Assembly: GCA_900541965.1 (NCBI GenBank)
Contig: UQLN01000006.1
Span: 59,712-123,711, forward strand
Direction of reading: 5' to 3'
Origin: an uncultured Parabacteroides sp.
GTDB lineage: Bacteria; Bacteroidota; Bacteroidia; Bacteroidales; Tannerellaceae
DNA length: 64,000 nt
Positions 35,742 through 43,112 of the stretch are shown here, piece after piece; the stretch's first letter is position 1; the number at the start of each line of letters is the position of its first letter. Position numbers and translations under genes: made by a program. The notes beneath the pieces are model-generated. The model saw only the letters and a list, made by a program, of their open reading frames with translations. It searched no databases and was not told where the DNA came from.

Positions 35742-37919
35742 TTATCTTAATGTTAATGAAACGGTTTGACCCTTGGATACACGTGAACCGGGAGATATGG
35801 ATTGTGATACCACTTTCCCCATTCCGCTCAATGTTACTTGCAGACCTTTGCTTTCTAACAGATAGACTGCATCTTTAGCCCCCATTCCGACTACATTCGG
35901 TACGAGATTTTCGCGAATAGGTACATCCTTCAGGATAATTTCTTTTTCTTCATCATCCTTTTTGGCTGTTACCCATTTGGTTTCGATACTGTCTGTATTT
36001 GCATCTATATCCAGTTTATTCAGTACATATTTTAACGGGTCTAATTCTCCGGCTTTAGGTTGAGGCATAAGAACTGCAGTCGAATCAGTATCCATCTTCT
36101 TTATGTCGATAGGCATATAGGCTGCATATATTTTCTCGGCAATTGATTTTACCACACCTCCGGACATGGTTCCTCCGGAAGGATAACCGATACGGGGTTG
36201 GCGGATAACTACAATACAGGAATATTTGGGTGCATCTGCCGGAAAATACCCGCAGAAAGCAACCTGGTGCCCGCTTCTCCGGTACACACCGCCGGAAGCG
36301 ATTTGCGCCGTACCTGTTTTACCTGCTATCCGGACAATATCGGAGTGAACAGCCTTGCCTGTTCCTTTTTCAACAACCCCAAGCAACATATCCTTAATAA
36401 TATCCAACGTTTTACTTGAACAGATAGATGAGTTGACTACTTCTGTCGAAAAACTCTGAATGGTTTTTCCGTTGTGGGAGATTTCTCTGGTGAATACCGG
36501 ACGGACCATTTTCCCATTGTTAGCTATGGCATTGAAAAATGCCAGCGTATAAATAGGCGGTATCTGGGTTTCGTAACCGAAAGACATCCAGGGTAATGCG
36601 GTTTTCGACCAATAATGTGCCGTATCATTCGGCATTCTGATTTTAGCACGTCCGGCTCCCGGTATTTCCAGTTTCAGGTCTTTATTCAAACCGATTTTAT
36701 ATAAGCCTTCAACAAATCTTGTCGGATTTTTCTCATATCCTTTCAGGATTGTTTTTGCTACCCCGATATTGGAAGAGTACCAGATCGCTTGTTCTACAGA
36801 GATACGTCCGTAACCTCCTTTATTATTATTATGGTCGGTCATGCGTGCTCCCTTATACATATATATACCGTTGCCTACGTCCACCGTATCACTGGGGTGA
36901 CAGATTCCGTCTTCAAGAGCTACCATAATGGATGCCACTTTAAAGGTAGAACCCGGTTCTGTCTCATCGGCAACTGCATGATTCTTTTCTTCACCGTATA
37001 CCCCTTCGCGTATACGTCCCATATTGGTAATTGCCTTTATTTCCCCGGTTTCCACTTCCATTACCACTGCCGTACCTGAAGCTGCGTCAATCTTTTTCAA
37101 CATGTCGACCAGCGATTTTTCTGTAATGTCCTGAATGTTGATATCAATGGTTGTACGGATGTCCATGCCATCTACCGGTTCTATTTCCGTAACGTTTGTC
37201 CAGGCACCGCCAACACGACGAACAGAGCTTAACCCTGCCTCTCCGCGTAATAGACTGTCGTATTGCAGCTCCAGACCGTTTTTACCTTTTGTCAGTCCTG
37301 TGGTAGGGTCTATTTCCCCGTAAATATCCCCGATGGTGCGTGAAGCCAGTGTCCCGAAAGGTTTCTGGCGTTGAACCATTTCTTTGGTATAGAAGCCGCT
37401 TTTGTTGCGATTTAACCGGAGAAAGGGATATTTTTTTATTTCTTTCAAGTCGGAGTAGGAGATACGTCCTTCAATCAGAGGGTATTGCCGGTTATTTTTT
37501 TTCATGTTCAATCCCCGCAACAGATGTGCTTTGTATCCAGCCGGTGTCCGGTTCTTAAATTTTTTGGAGAGATAGAACGACAACGAATCTACCCCGTTCC
37601 GTTTGGAATGGAGGAATGAGTCTACATTCAGCCCTTCTGCCTTGAAGTCGATATATGTATAATACCGGGGAACGCTGGTTGCCATCAATTTCCCATCAAC
37701 GGAGTAGATATTTCCACGTCCGGGTGCTACCAGTAAATTCGGGCGTTTTTGGCTTTCAGCAACTTTTACCCATTTTTCTTTTTCAATAAAAGCCGTATCG
37801 AATGCCCGTACCAAGACGCCGATTGCCACTAATCCGAGGAATAGCACGACAATAAAGTAACAGAATAAAATCCGGTTACTTTTCGGGGTTACTTCATTTG
37901 GTTCGATTTCTTCAGCCAT
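35742..37919 (-). CDS. ftsI: Septal transpeptidase FtsI (class B PBP) with PASTA domain
   Basis: FtsI cross-links septal peptidoglycan. The 725-residue protein has an N-terminal cytoplasmic tail, one membrane helix (about 17-38), a PBP dimer domain (about 60-240) and a transpeptidase domain. The active site motifs are S324-T-F-K (SxxK), S382-S-N (SxN) and K534-T-G. A C-terminal PASTA domain (about 665-725, VPNVVGMGAKDAVYLLESKG) is present; this is lacking in E. coli FtsI but common in Bacteroidetes. The upstream ftsL-like gene ends 2 bases away. Confidence 0.96.
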   Translation of the reverse strand: MAEEIEPNEVTPKSNRILFCYFIVVLFLGLVAIGVLVRAFDTAFIEKEKWVKVAESQKRPNLLVAPGRGNIYSVDGKLMATSVPRYYTYIDFKAEGLNVDSFLHSKRNGVDSLSFYLSKKFKNRTPAGYKAHLLRGLNMKKNNRQYPLIEGRISYSDLKEIKKYPFLRLNRNKSGFYTKEMVQRQKPFGTLASRTIGDIYGEIDPTTGLTKGKNGLELQYDSLLRGEAGLSSVRRVGGAWTNVTEIEPVDGMDIRTTIDINIQDITEKSLVDMLKKIDAASGTAVVMEVETGEIKAITNMGRIREGVYGEEKNHAVADETEPGSTFKVASIMVALEDGICHPSDTVDVGNGIYMYKGARMTDHNNNKGGYGRISVEQAIWYSSNIGVAKTILKGYEKNPTRFVEGLYKIGLNKDLKLEIPGAGRAKIRMPNDTAHYWSKTALPWMSFGYETQIPPIYTLAFFNAIANNGKMVRPVFTREISHNGKTIQSFSTEVVNSSICSSKTLDIIKDMLLGVVEKGTGKAVHSDIVRIAGKTGTAQIASGGVYRRSGHQVAFCGYFPADAPKYSCIVVIRQPRIGYPSGGTMSGGVVKSIAEKIYAAYMPIDIKKMDTDSTAVLMPQPKAGELDPLKYVLNKLDIDANTDSIETKWVTAKKDDEEKEIILKDVPIRENLVPNVVGMGAKDAVYLLESKGLQVTLSGMGKVVSQSISPGSRVSKGQTVSLTLR

Positions 37920-37921
37920 AT

Positions 37922-38263
37922 TTATTTGTATAATTCATAAGGCGGGTTTTGAGCCGCTTCAAGTTCTATACCTTGTTCTTCAATCAATAATTCTATTTGC
38001 GACTGACGGCTGTTTCCCGTCAGCTCGGAGGAAATGGATAAAGCTTCGAAACGAATATCCCGAAGTTGCCGCTGGAGATGGTCTATCTCCCGTAGTTTTT
38101 GCATACAGGTATACCGGTTGCCGATGAAGAAGAAAACCAGAACAACCACAAGGACTATCATCTTTGTGTGCTTCACGATGAAATCTTCTTTTAAGATGCC
38201 ACCGCCTATGATGTATAAAAAGGAAAGCCGTCTTTCTTTTTTCTTTTTCTTTCGTTGCTCCAT
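37922..38263 (-). CDS. FtsL-like divisome protein
   Basis: This 113-residue bitopic protein has a Lys/Arg-rich cytoplasmic start (MEQRKKKKKERR), one membrane helix (MIVLVVVLVFFFIGN, about 34-48) and a periplasmic coiled-coil segment (LREIDHLQRQLRDIRFEALSISSEL). This is the size, topology and position (between rsmH and ftsI) of FtsL, and matches the Bacteroidetes FtsL_2 type. The sequence is too diverged from proteobacterial FtsL to prove homology by eye. Confidence 0.85.
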   Translation of the reverse strand: MEQRKKKKKERRLSFLYIIGGGILKEDFIVKHTKMIVLVVVLVFFFIGNRYTCMQKLREIDHLQRQLRDIRFEALSISSELTGNSRQSQIELLIEEQGIELEAAQNPPYELYK

Positions 38264-38298
38264 ATAACAAATTCCTTTTTGTATTGAAAACCGATTGT

Positions 38299-39228
38299 TT
38301 AATTTTCAATATCCAATTTCTCCGCTATTCTTAGTTTGGCACTTCTTGAACGGGGATTCTTTTCTATTTCCTCGCTGGAAGGAACCATTACTTTATTGTT
38401 GACCAACCGGAACGGCGATTTGCTATTTCCAAAAAAGTCCTGCTCTATTTTTCCTTCGAAATTACCTGTCTTCAGGAAATTTTTCACCAAACGGTCTTCC
38501 AGAGAATGATAGGTGATAACTACCAGTCTGCCTCCCGGTTTTAAGACCTCCATTGTTTGTTGAAGCATATCTCTCAGTGCCTTCATTTCATCGTTTACTT
38601 CTATGCGAAGTGCCTGAAAAACCTGGGCAAGAAATTTCTTTTCCTTGTCTTTTCCGGTAAAAGGTTTGATAACTTCCAGAAAATCTCCGATTGTTTCTAT
38701 TTTTTTTGTTTCCCGGCTACGAACCAGCAATGAAGCCAGTTTACGGGAAACTTTCAGTTCACCGTACAGATAAAATAAATTGGCCAGTTCTTCTTCCGGA
38801 TATGTGTTTACAATATCGGCGGCAGTTCTTCCGGCACGTGTATTCATACGCATATCCAAAGCTCCTTCAAAACGGAAAGAGAAACCTCGCTCCTTGTCAT
38901 CGAAATGATGGGAAGAAACGCCCAGGTCAGCCAGTAAGCCATCCACATTGCCTGCGGCGTTGTGGTATCGCATAAAATTATATAAATAACGGAAGTTACT
39001 GCGGACAAAAACAAAACGAGCGTCCTCCGGTATATTACTTTCGGCGTCGGCATCTTGGTCAAATCCATAAAGTCTCCCCTTGTTATCTAGCCGGCTCAGG
39101 ATTTCGCGCGAATGTCCTCCTCCTCCAAATGTCACATCTACATATATTCCTGAAGGGTGAATGCTTAATCCCTCTATACTTTCCTGAAGCATTACCGGTA
39201 CATGATAGCAAACCTCTTTTTCTTCCAT
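38299..39228 (-). CDS. rsmH: 16S rRNA (cytosine-1402 N4)-methyltransferase
   Basis: RsmH (MraW) methylates N4 of C1402 in the ribosomal P site. Its 309 residues hold the SAM motif IYVDVTFGGGGHSREIL, GLLADLGVSSHHFDDKERGFSFRFEGALDMRMN, and the C-terminal YHSLEDRLVKNFLK and NPRSRSAKLR signatures. It is the first gene of the dcw cluster here. The usual upstream partner mraZ is missing; instead a promoter-like element lies 82 bases before the ATG. Confidence 0.97.
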   Translation of the reverse strand: MEEKEVCYHVPVMLQESIEGLSIHPSGIYVDVTFGGGGHSREILSRLDNKGRLYGFDQDADAESNIPEDARFVFVRSNFRYLYNFMRYHNAAGNVDGLLADLGVSSHHFDDKERGFSFRFEGALDMRMNTRAGRTAADIVNTYPEEELANLFYLYGELKVSRKLASLLVRSRETKKIETIGDFLEVIKPFTGKDKEKKFLAQVFQALRIEVNDEMKALRDMLQQTMEVLKPGGRLVVITYHSLEDRLVKNFLKTGNFEGKIEQDFFGNSKSPFRLVNNKVMVPSSEEIEKNPRSRSAKLRIAEKLDIEN

Positions 39229-39309
39229 TTATTCGCTATTCTGTTAAACTGTTCCTTAAAATAAAGCAATATAGTTGTCTGATTTACTAAGCATTGCTCT
39301 ATTGGAGGG

Positions 39310-39341
39310 TAAAAGTACGCATTTCCTTTTTTAACCGCCAA
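39310..39341 (-). promoter_or_regulatory. Candidate promoter of the dcw cluster
   Basis: On the minus strand TTG (39341-39339) is followed after 21 bases by TACTTTTA (39317-39310), one mismatch from TAnnTTTG. The geometry suits a Bacteroidetes sigma-A promoter and puts the transcript start about 75 bases before rsmH. No other good candidate is seen between here and rex. Confidence 0.5.
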
Positions 39342-39434
39342 GAAATATAAGAGAAAAGTAACAAAAAGTTTTCAACAGGTAAGGGGAACGCTTTGTTATT
39401 GGCTGGTTATGGAATAAGATGCTTTCTTTTCGAT

Positions 39435-39490
39435 TCATAGTTATGTTTTTTGAAAATCATAGTTATGATTTCGGAAAACCATAACTATGA
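39435..39490. repeat. Three copies of an 11-mer at 22-23 bp spacing
   Basis: TCATAGTTATG occurs at 39435-39445 and 39458-39468 and inverted (CATAACTATGA) at 39480-39490. Motif centres are 23 and 22 bp apart, about two helical turns. The second and third copies can also form a hairpin. A 93-codon minus-strand frame (39463-39744) overlaps this tract but matches nothing I recognise. Confidence 0.7.
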
Positions 39491-39514
39491 TTTGACATTT
39501 GACTTTGTCTGAAA

Positions 39515-39558
39515 CGAGTTGACTTTTCCCAATGTTTTTTATCGAGTTCACTTTTCTG
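39515..39558 (+). repeat. Direct repeat in the rsmH-rex gap
   Basis: CGAGTTGACTTTTC (39515-39528) recurs as CGAGTTCACTTTTC (39543-39556), one mismatch, 28 bases apart. It lies in the same non-coding region as the phased arrays. Confidence 0.6.
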
Positions 39559-39790
39559 TTCTTCAGCCGGGTTTCTTTCATTTTGACACTTTGATAAAAT
39601 AACCTCTTCCCAGTGGCCTGTATGGATAAAGATCCGGGAGGGATTGCGAATATGCTCCTCTTGCGAGGTTTGTCTTTGTTGTTTTGTTTGTACAGTTGTT
39701 AGAATGTTTACTAATTGGCATTGTGTATAGTTGTATCTAAGCATATTGTTATATTCTATGGTGTATAATAAATCTATTTGATATTTAGGT

Positions 39791-40036
39791 TAGATCTGAT
39801 TTTACAACCATTATAGCATTGCCTCTCTGTTCTATAGCATCAAAAACCAAGATATATATGCTTTGATTTCAAAACATATATGCTTTAAAGTCGAAACATA
39901 TATGTTTATCTGCGCGGATAGTTGTATTTAGTTGCAGAAATAATTGGAATTAGTTGCAGGGATAGTTGGAAATATCCTCCGGGAAAACGGAAAAAGGTTC
40001 CGGATAGTGCACAAAAACCTCCTTTTTACCGGAAAA
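39791..40036. repeat. Degenerate 21-22 bp phased repeat array
   Basis: Short AT-rich motifs recur in one register: TAGATCTG at 39791, TATAGCAT at 39812 and 39833, TATATATG at 39853, the palindrome CATATATG at 39875 and 39897, TAGTTG at 39919, TAATTG at 39941, and TAGTTG at 39963 (with further TAGTTG copies midway at 39929 and 39951). TCCGG then recurs at 39978 and 39999, and GGAAA at 39968, 39989 and 40031. Spacing is 20-22 bp throughout although the motif itself changes. There is no conserved repeat with unique spacers, so it is not CRISPR. It lies upstream of rex. Confidence 0.65.
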
Positions 40037-40196
40037 AAGAGCCTGAAATTCTCTGGAAAGACCTTTCTGTTAATAGGTAGTGTCACCGGAAAAGGCTTTA
40101 TTCTGTAAAAATGAAACTACATAAGATAAAATGCTGACATTATGTCTTTGGCGTTTTCCCATCCGGTTATGACGACCATAAAAGGCTAGCCAAAAC

Positions 40197-40225
40197 GTAG
40201 CATGATTTCCCATAACGGGTAGCAT
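40197..40225 (+). repeat. Pair of GTAGCAT motifs 22 bp apart upstream of rex
   Basis: GTAGCAT at 40197-40203 and 40219-40225, exactly 22 bp apart, with CCCATAACGGG between them. It repeats the spacing of the longer arrays in the same gap and ends about 70 bases before the rex -7 box. Confidence 0.55.
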
Positions 40226-40293
40226 AAATGAAAAAACAAGTAGAAGAAAATGGAAAACGTCTGTGAATAAGCATGATTTCCGACAAAAAATAC

Positions 40294-40301
40294 TACTTTT
40301 G
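40294..40301 (+). promoter_or_regulatory. -7 box of the rex promoter; decides the rex start
   Basis: TACTTTTG is an exact TAnnTTTG box. An in-frame ATG at 40273 lies upstream of it and could not be in this transcript, so the ATG at 40327 is the likely start. I found no convincing Rex operator (TTGTGAA-N4-TTCACAA type) next to it. Confidence 0.55.
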
Positions 40302-40326
40302 TGCCCTGCATGTAATGTATGGAACG

Positions 40327-40977
40327 ATGGCTAATGATGAAATGAAGCAAATCTGGAAAGTTCCGGAACCGACTCTCAGAAGGTTACCGTGGTATCTTGC
40401 CTTTTTGAAATTAATGAAAGGGAGAGGTGAGGCTTTTGTGTCATCTACCCAGATTGCCAAGGAGATAAATGTGGATTCCAGCCAGGTGGCGAAAGATTTG
40501 TCGTTTGTAAATATTACAGGGAAAACGCGTGTAGGCTATGAAGTGGATACGTTAGTAGACGTGTTGGAAGACTTCTTAGGTTTCACTTCCCAGCATAAAG
40601 CTTTTCTGTTTGGTGTCGGAAGCCTGGGAGCTGCATTGTTGCAGGACTCAGGTTTGAACCAGTATGGTCTTGAGATTGTAGCCGGTTTTGATGTCCGCAA
40701 GGATTTGGCGGGTTCTGTTATCAATGGCATTCCCGTTTATCATATGGATGATTTTCCTGTTATGCAGAAGAAATACGGGGCAACTATCGGAGTAATAACC
40801 GTTCCGGTTGAGAAGGCCCAGGATGTCACAGACCATATTATTGCAGGTGGTATCAAGGCTCTTTGGAATTTTACCCCTTTCCGTATACGTGTGCCGGAAC
40901 ATATAGTTGTGCAAAATACGTCTATGTATGCTCATCTGGCGGTTATGTTCAACCGTTTGAATTCAATAAGTCACTGA
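40327..40977 (+). CDS. rex: Redox-sensing transcriptional repressor Rex
   Basis: Rex represses fermentation and respiration genes and is released from DNA when NADH is high. From the ATG at 40327 the protein is 216 residues, the usual Rex length. It has an N-terminal winged helix (PEPTLRRLPWYLAFLKLMKGRG...SSTQIAKEINVDSSQVAKDLSF), then a Rossmann domain with FLFGVGSLGAALLQ and the NADH site AGFDVRKDLAG, ending with the domain-swap helix. The FAH-family gene starts 1 base after the stop. Confidence 0.95.
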   Translation: MANDEMKQIWKVPEPTLRRLPWYLAFLKLMKGRGEAFVSSTQIAKEINVDSSQVAKDLSFVNITGKTRVGYEVDTLVDVLEDFLGFTSQHKAFLFGVGSLGAALLQDSGLNQYGLEIVAGFDVRKDLAGSVINGIPVYHMDDFPVMQKKYGATIGVITVPVEKAQDVTDHIIAGGIKALWNFTPFRIRVPEHIVVQNTSMYAHLAVMFNRLNSISH

Positions 40978-40978
40978 T

Positions 40979-41593
40979 ATGAAAATTATTGCAGTAGGAA
41001 TGAATTATGCAGCTCATAATAAAGAGTTGCATCATACACTGGAACTATCCGAGCCGACCATCTTTATGAAGCCGGACTCTTCTTTGTTGAAGGATGGCAA
41101 GCCGTTTTTTATTCCGGATTTTTCCTCGGAAATACATTATGAAACGGAAATTGTAGTAAAAATAGACCGTTTGGGAAAGAATATAGCGGAACGTTTTGCC
41201 CATCGTTACTATAATGAGATAACTGTGGGGATAGACTTTACTGCAAGAGATTTGCAAAGTAAACTTCGTGCCAATGGGTTGCCTTGGGAAATAAGTAAAG
41301 CGTTTGATAATTCAGCGGTTATAGGCGATTTTATTCCGGTGAGTAGAGTGGAAGATGTGAATGCGATTCCTTTTCATCTGGATATAAACGGGAATAAAGT
41401 GCAGGAAGGTAATACCAGGGATATGCTTTTCCCTATAGATAAGATAATTGCCTATGTCAGTCGCTTTTTTACATTGAAAATTGGTGATTTGATTTATACC
41501 GGTACTCCGGTAGGTGTCGGACCGGTTAAGATAGGTGACCAGCTGCAAGGTTATGTAGGTAATGAAAAATTATTGGATTTTTTTGTCCGGTAA
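40979..41593 (+). CDS. Fumarylacetoacetate hydrolase family protein
   Basis: This 204-residue enzyme has the compact FAH/YcgM fold. The metal site can be read from FMKPDSSLLKDGKPFFIPDFSSEIHYETEIVVKI (the HYETE acidic motif) and IGVDFTARDLQ-like GIDFTARDLQSKLRANGLPWEISKAFDNSAVIG. The C-terminal LIYTGTPVGVGPV is the conserved end motif. Members hydrolyse or decarboxylate acylpyruvates or oxaloacetate; which one applies is not decided by sequence alone. It is coupled to rex by a 1-base gap. Confidence 0.9.
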   Translation: MKIIAVGMNYAAHNKELHHTLELSEPTIFMKPDSSLLKDGKPFFIPDFSSEIHYETEIVVKIDRLGKNIAERFAHRYYNEITVGIDFTARDLQSKLRANGLPWEISKAFDNSAVIGDFIPVSRVEDVNAIPFHLDINGNKVQEGNTRDMLFPIDKIIAYVSRFFTLKIGDLIYTGTPVGVGPVKIGDQLQGYVGNEKLLDFFVR

Positions 41594-41943
41594 TTTTAGA
41601 AAGAAGCAAATTTGGATTGTCCGATAGTTAAAAAACAAGCATAAATGTTTAATTTCGCTCTCTACTTTATAAAAAACCTATAATATAAGGATATTTATCC
41701 AAAAAATCATGTGAGTTCCGAAGGATTATCTATTTTTGTAGTAGTAACTGAGGATATTTTTCCATTTTACGCTTAAATGAGTATAATCAAAGGACGAATC
41801 CTATAGTGGTTTCGTTCTTTTAAAGATATTAAGATAAAAACAATTTTACGGTTTGTGTGGGTTTGGTGATTTCTTAGGTAATTACCACCTAAGTATCCCG
41901 GGAGGGTGAACAAGCATCCGATTTATATTTAAATACTAAAATA

Positions 41944-41979
41944 ATGAAATTAAAAGTACGTCTGCCAGTAATCTTGTGA
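41944..41979 (+). CDS. Putative 11-residue leader peptide
   Basis: An ATG preceded by an A-rich stretch opens MKLKVRLPVIL and stops 21 bases before a terminator-like hairpin. The layout is like a translational attenuator, but no run of one amino acid points to a regulating tRNA. Chance occurrence is quite possible. Confidence 0.2.
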   Translation: MKLKVRLPVIL

Positions 41980-42000
41980 AGGATGGGCGCAGAGAAACAG

Positions 42001-42036
42001 ACTCCGGGAGTATTGAACTTTCGGAGTTTTGTTTTA
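42001..42036 (+). terminator. Terminator-like hairpin upstream of the GSCFA gene
   Basis: ACTCCG (42001-42006) pairs with CGGAGT (42022-42027), followed by TTTGTTTT. It lies about 80 bases before the GSCFA ATG and would stop any transcript coming from 41731. Confidence 0.6.
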
Positions 42037-42116
42037 TCCGGGGAAGACCTTTATTTGTTTTATTTCGGGGATTTCTATAATATTGCATTTCGCGAACCAC
42101 TAATAGTTTATCGTTA

Positions 42117-43100
42117 ATGGAATTTTACACACAGATTTCTATGCCCAAAGGAATACCTCTTTTGTCATATAAGGAGCAAATAGTGCTTTTGGGTTCTTGC
42201 TTTGCAGAGAATATAGGACGGAAATTAGAAGAAAGCCGGTTCCGGACAGATATGAACCCGTTTGGTACACTTTATAATCCGGCATCCATTGCAGTGGCTA
42301 TCCGAATGTTATTGCATCCGGAACGGTTTGAGGACTGCGATTTGTTTCTGCATGAAGGGGTCTATCACAGCTTTTATCATCATAGCCGCTTTTCGTCTCC
42401 GCAAGCAGTGGAGTGTTTGAATTCTATTAATCAACGGCTGTTTTCTTCTTCTCAAATCATACGTGAAGCGAAACATTTGATTGTTACATTGGGAACAGCA
42501 TATGTTTACAGGCTGACAGCTACCGGACAAATTGTATCCAATTGTCATAAGTTACCGGAGAAGATGTTTAAAAGGGAAATGCTTTCCGTCCAGGAAATAA
42601 CGGAGGATTGGAAAAATGTCTTGCTTGCACTGTGGGAGCAGAATCCGGATTTGAAAATTATTTTTACCGTAAGTCCTATTCGTCACTGGAAAGACGGGGC
42701 ACATGCCAATCAACTGAGTAAGGCCACTTTGCTATTGGCTGTGGATTGCCTGCAAAAAGAATATCCGGAACAAATTTCTTATTTCCCTGCTTATGAGATT
42801 ATGATGGATGAATTGAGAGACTATCGTTTTTATGCAGACGATATGTTGCATCCTTCGGTTCAGGCGGTGGAATATATTTGGGAGCGCTTTCGGGAAACTT
42901 TGTTCTCAAAAGAAGCTCAGGCGATTTTTAAAGAGTGGAATGAAATACAAAAGGCTCTTAATCATAAGCCTTTTCAACCTCAAAGTGAAGGGTATAAACG
43001 CTTCATCTCGCAAACTTTGTTAAAGATGGAACGACTTAACGATAAATTCCCTTACTTTGATATTACAAATGATATAGAAACGATACGAAAGAAGTCTTAA
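42117..43100 (+). CDS. GSCFA domain protein
   Basis: This 327-residue cytoplasmic protein of the GSCFA family is named after the motif seen here as LLGSCFAENIGRKLEESRF (about residues 25-43). The fold resembles SGNH/GDSL hydrolases: the GSCFA block supplies the Ser, and the C-terminal FYADDMLHPSVQAVEYIWERF supplies the D-x-x-H pair. The substrate is unknown. It lies 12 bases upstream of murF-alr, a pairing common in Bacteroidales, which suggests a cell envelope role. Confidence 0.9.
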   Translation: MEFYTQISMPKGIPLLSYKEQIVLLGSCFAENIGRKLEESRFRTDMNPFGTLYNPASIAVAIRMLLHPERFEDCDLFLHEGVYHSFYHHSRFSSPQAVECLNSINQRLFSSSQIIREAKHLIVTLGTAYVYRLTATGQIVSNCHKLPEKMFKREMLSVQEITEDWKNVLLALWEQNPDLKIIFTVSPIRHWKDGAHANQLSKATLLLAVDCLQKEYPEQISYFPAYEIMMDELRDYRFYADDMLHPSVQAVEYIWERFRETLFSKEAQAIFKEWNEIQKALNHKPFQPQSEGYKRFISQTLLKMERLNDKFPYFDITNDIETIRKKS

Positions 43101-43112
43101 ACAATACAAAGG

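Larger units (their letters stand above)
41731..42036 (+). ncRNA. Possible structured RNA or attenuated leader in the FAH-GSCFA gap
   Basis: This 523-base gap (41594-42116) holds a set of ordered signals on the plus strand. They are: an exact -7 box TATTTTTG at 41731-41738; a hairpin AAAGGACGAA/TTCGTTCTTT (41789-41820); a strong hairpin CTTAGGT/ACCTAAG (41873-41893); an 11-codon frame at 41944-41979; and a terminator-like hairpin ACTCCG/CGGAGT (42001-42027) followed by TTTTGTTTT. It does not match tmRNA, RNase P RNA or SRP RNA by any core motif I know. A small RNA or attenuator for the downstream GSCFA-murF genes are both possible. Confidence 0.4.

Noticed and set aside
39463..39744. A 93-codon minus-strand frame that could have been mraZ
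   Set aside because: It has none of the AbrB-like repeats or motifs of MraZ and covers the repeat tract; treated as non-coding.
39791..40036. CRISPR array
   Set aside because: The recurring words are only 6-8 bases and change along the array; there is no conserved repeat, no unique spacers of fixed length, and no cas genes nearby.
41731..42036. tmRNA, RNase P RNA or SRP RNA
   Set aside because: The core motifs of these RNAs (tag-coding frame with alanine end, GAGGAAAGTCC-type core, GGAA-tetraloop helix 8) are not seen.
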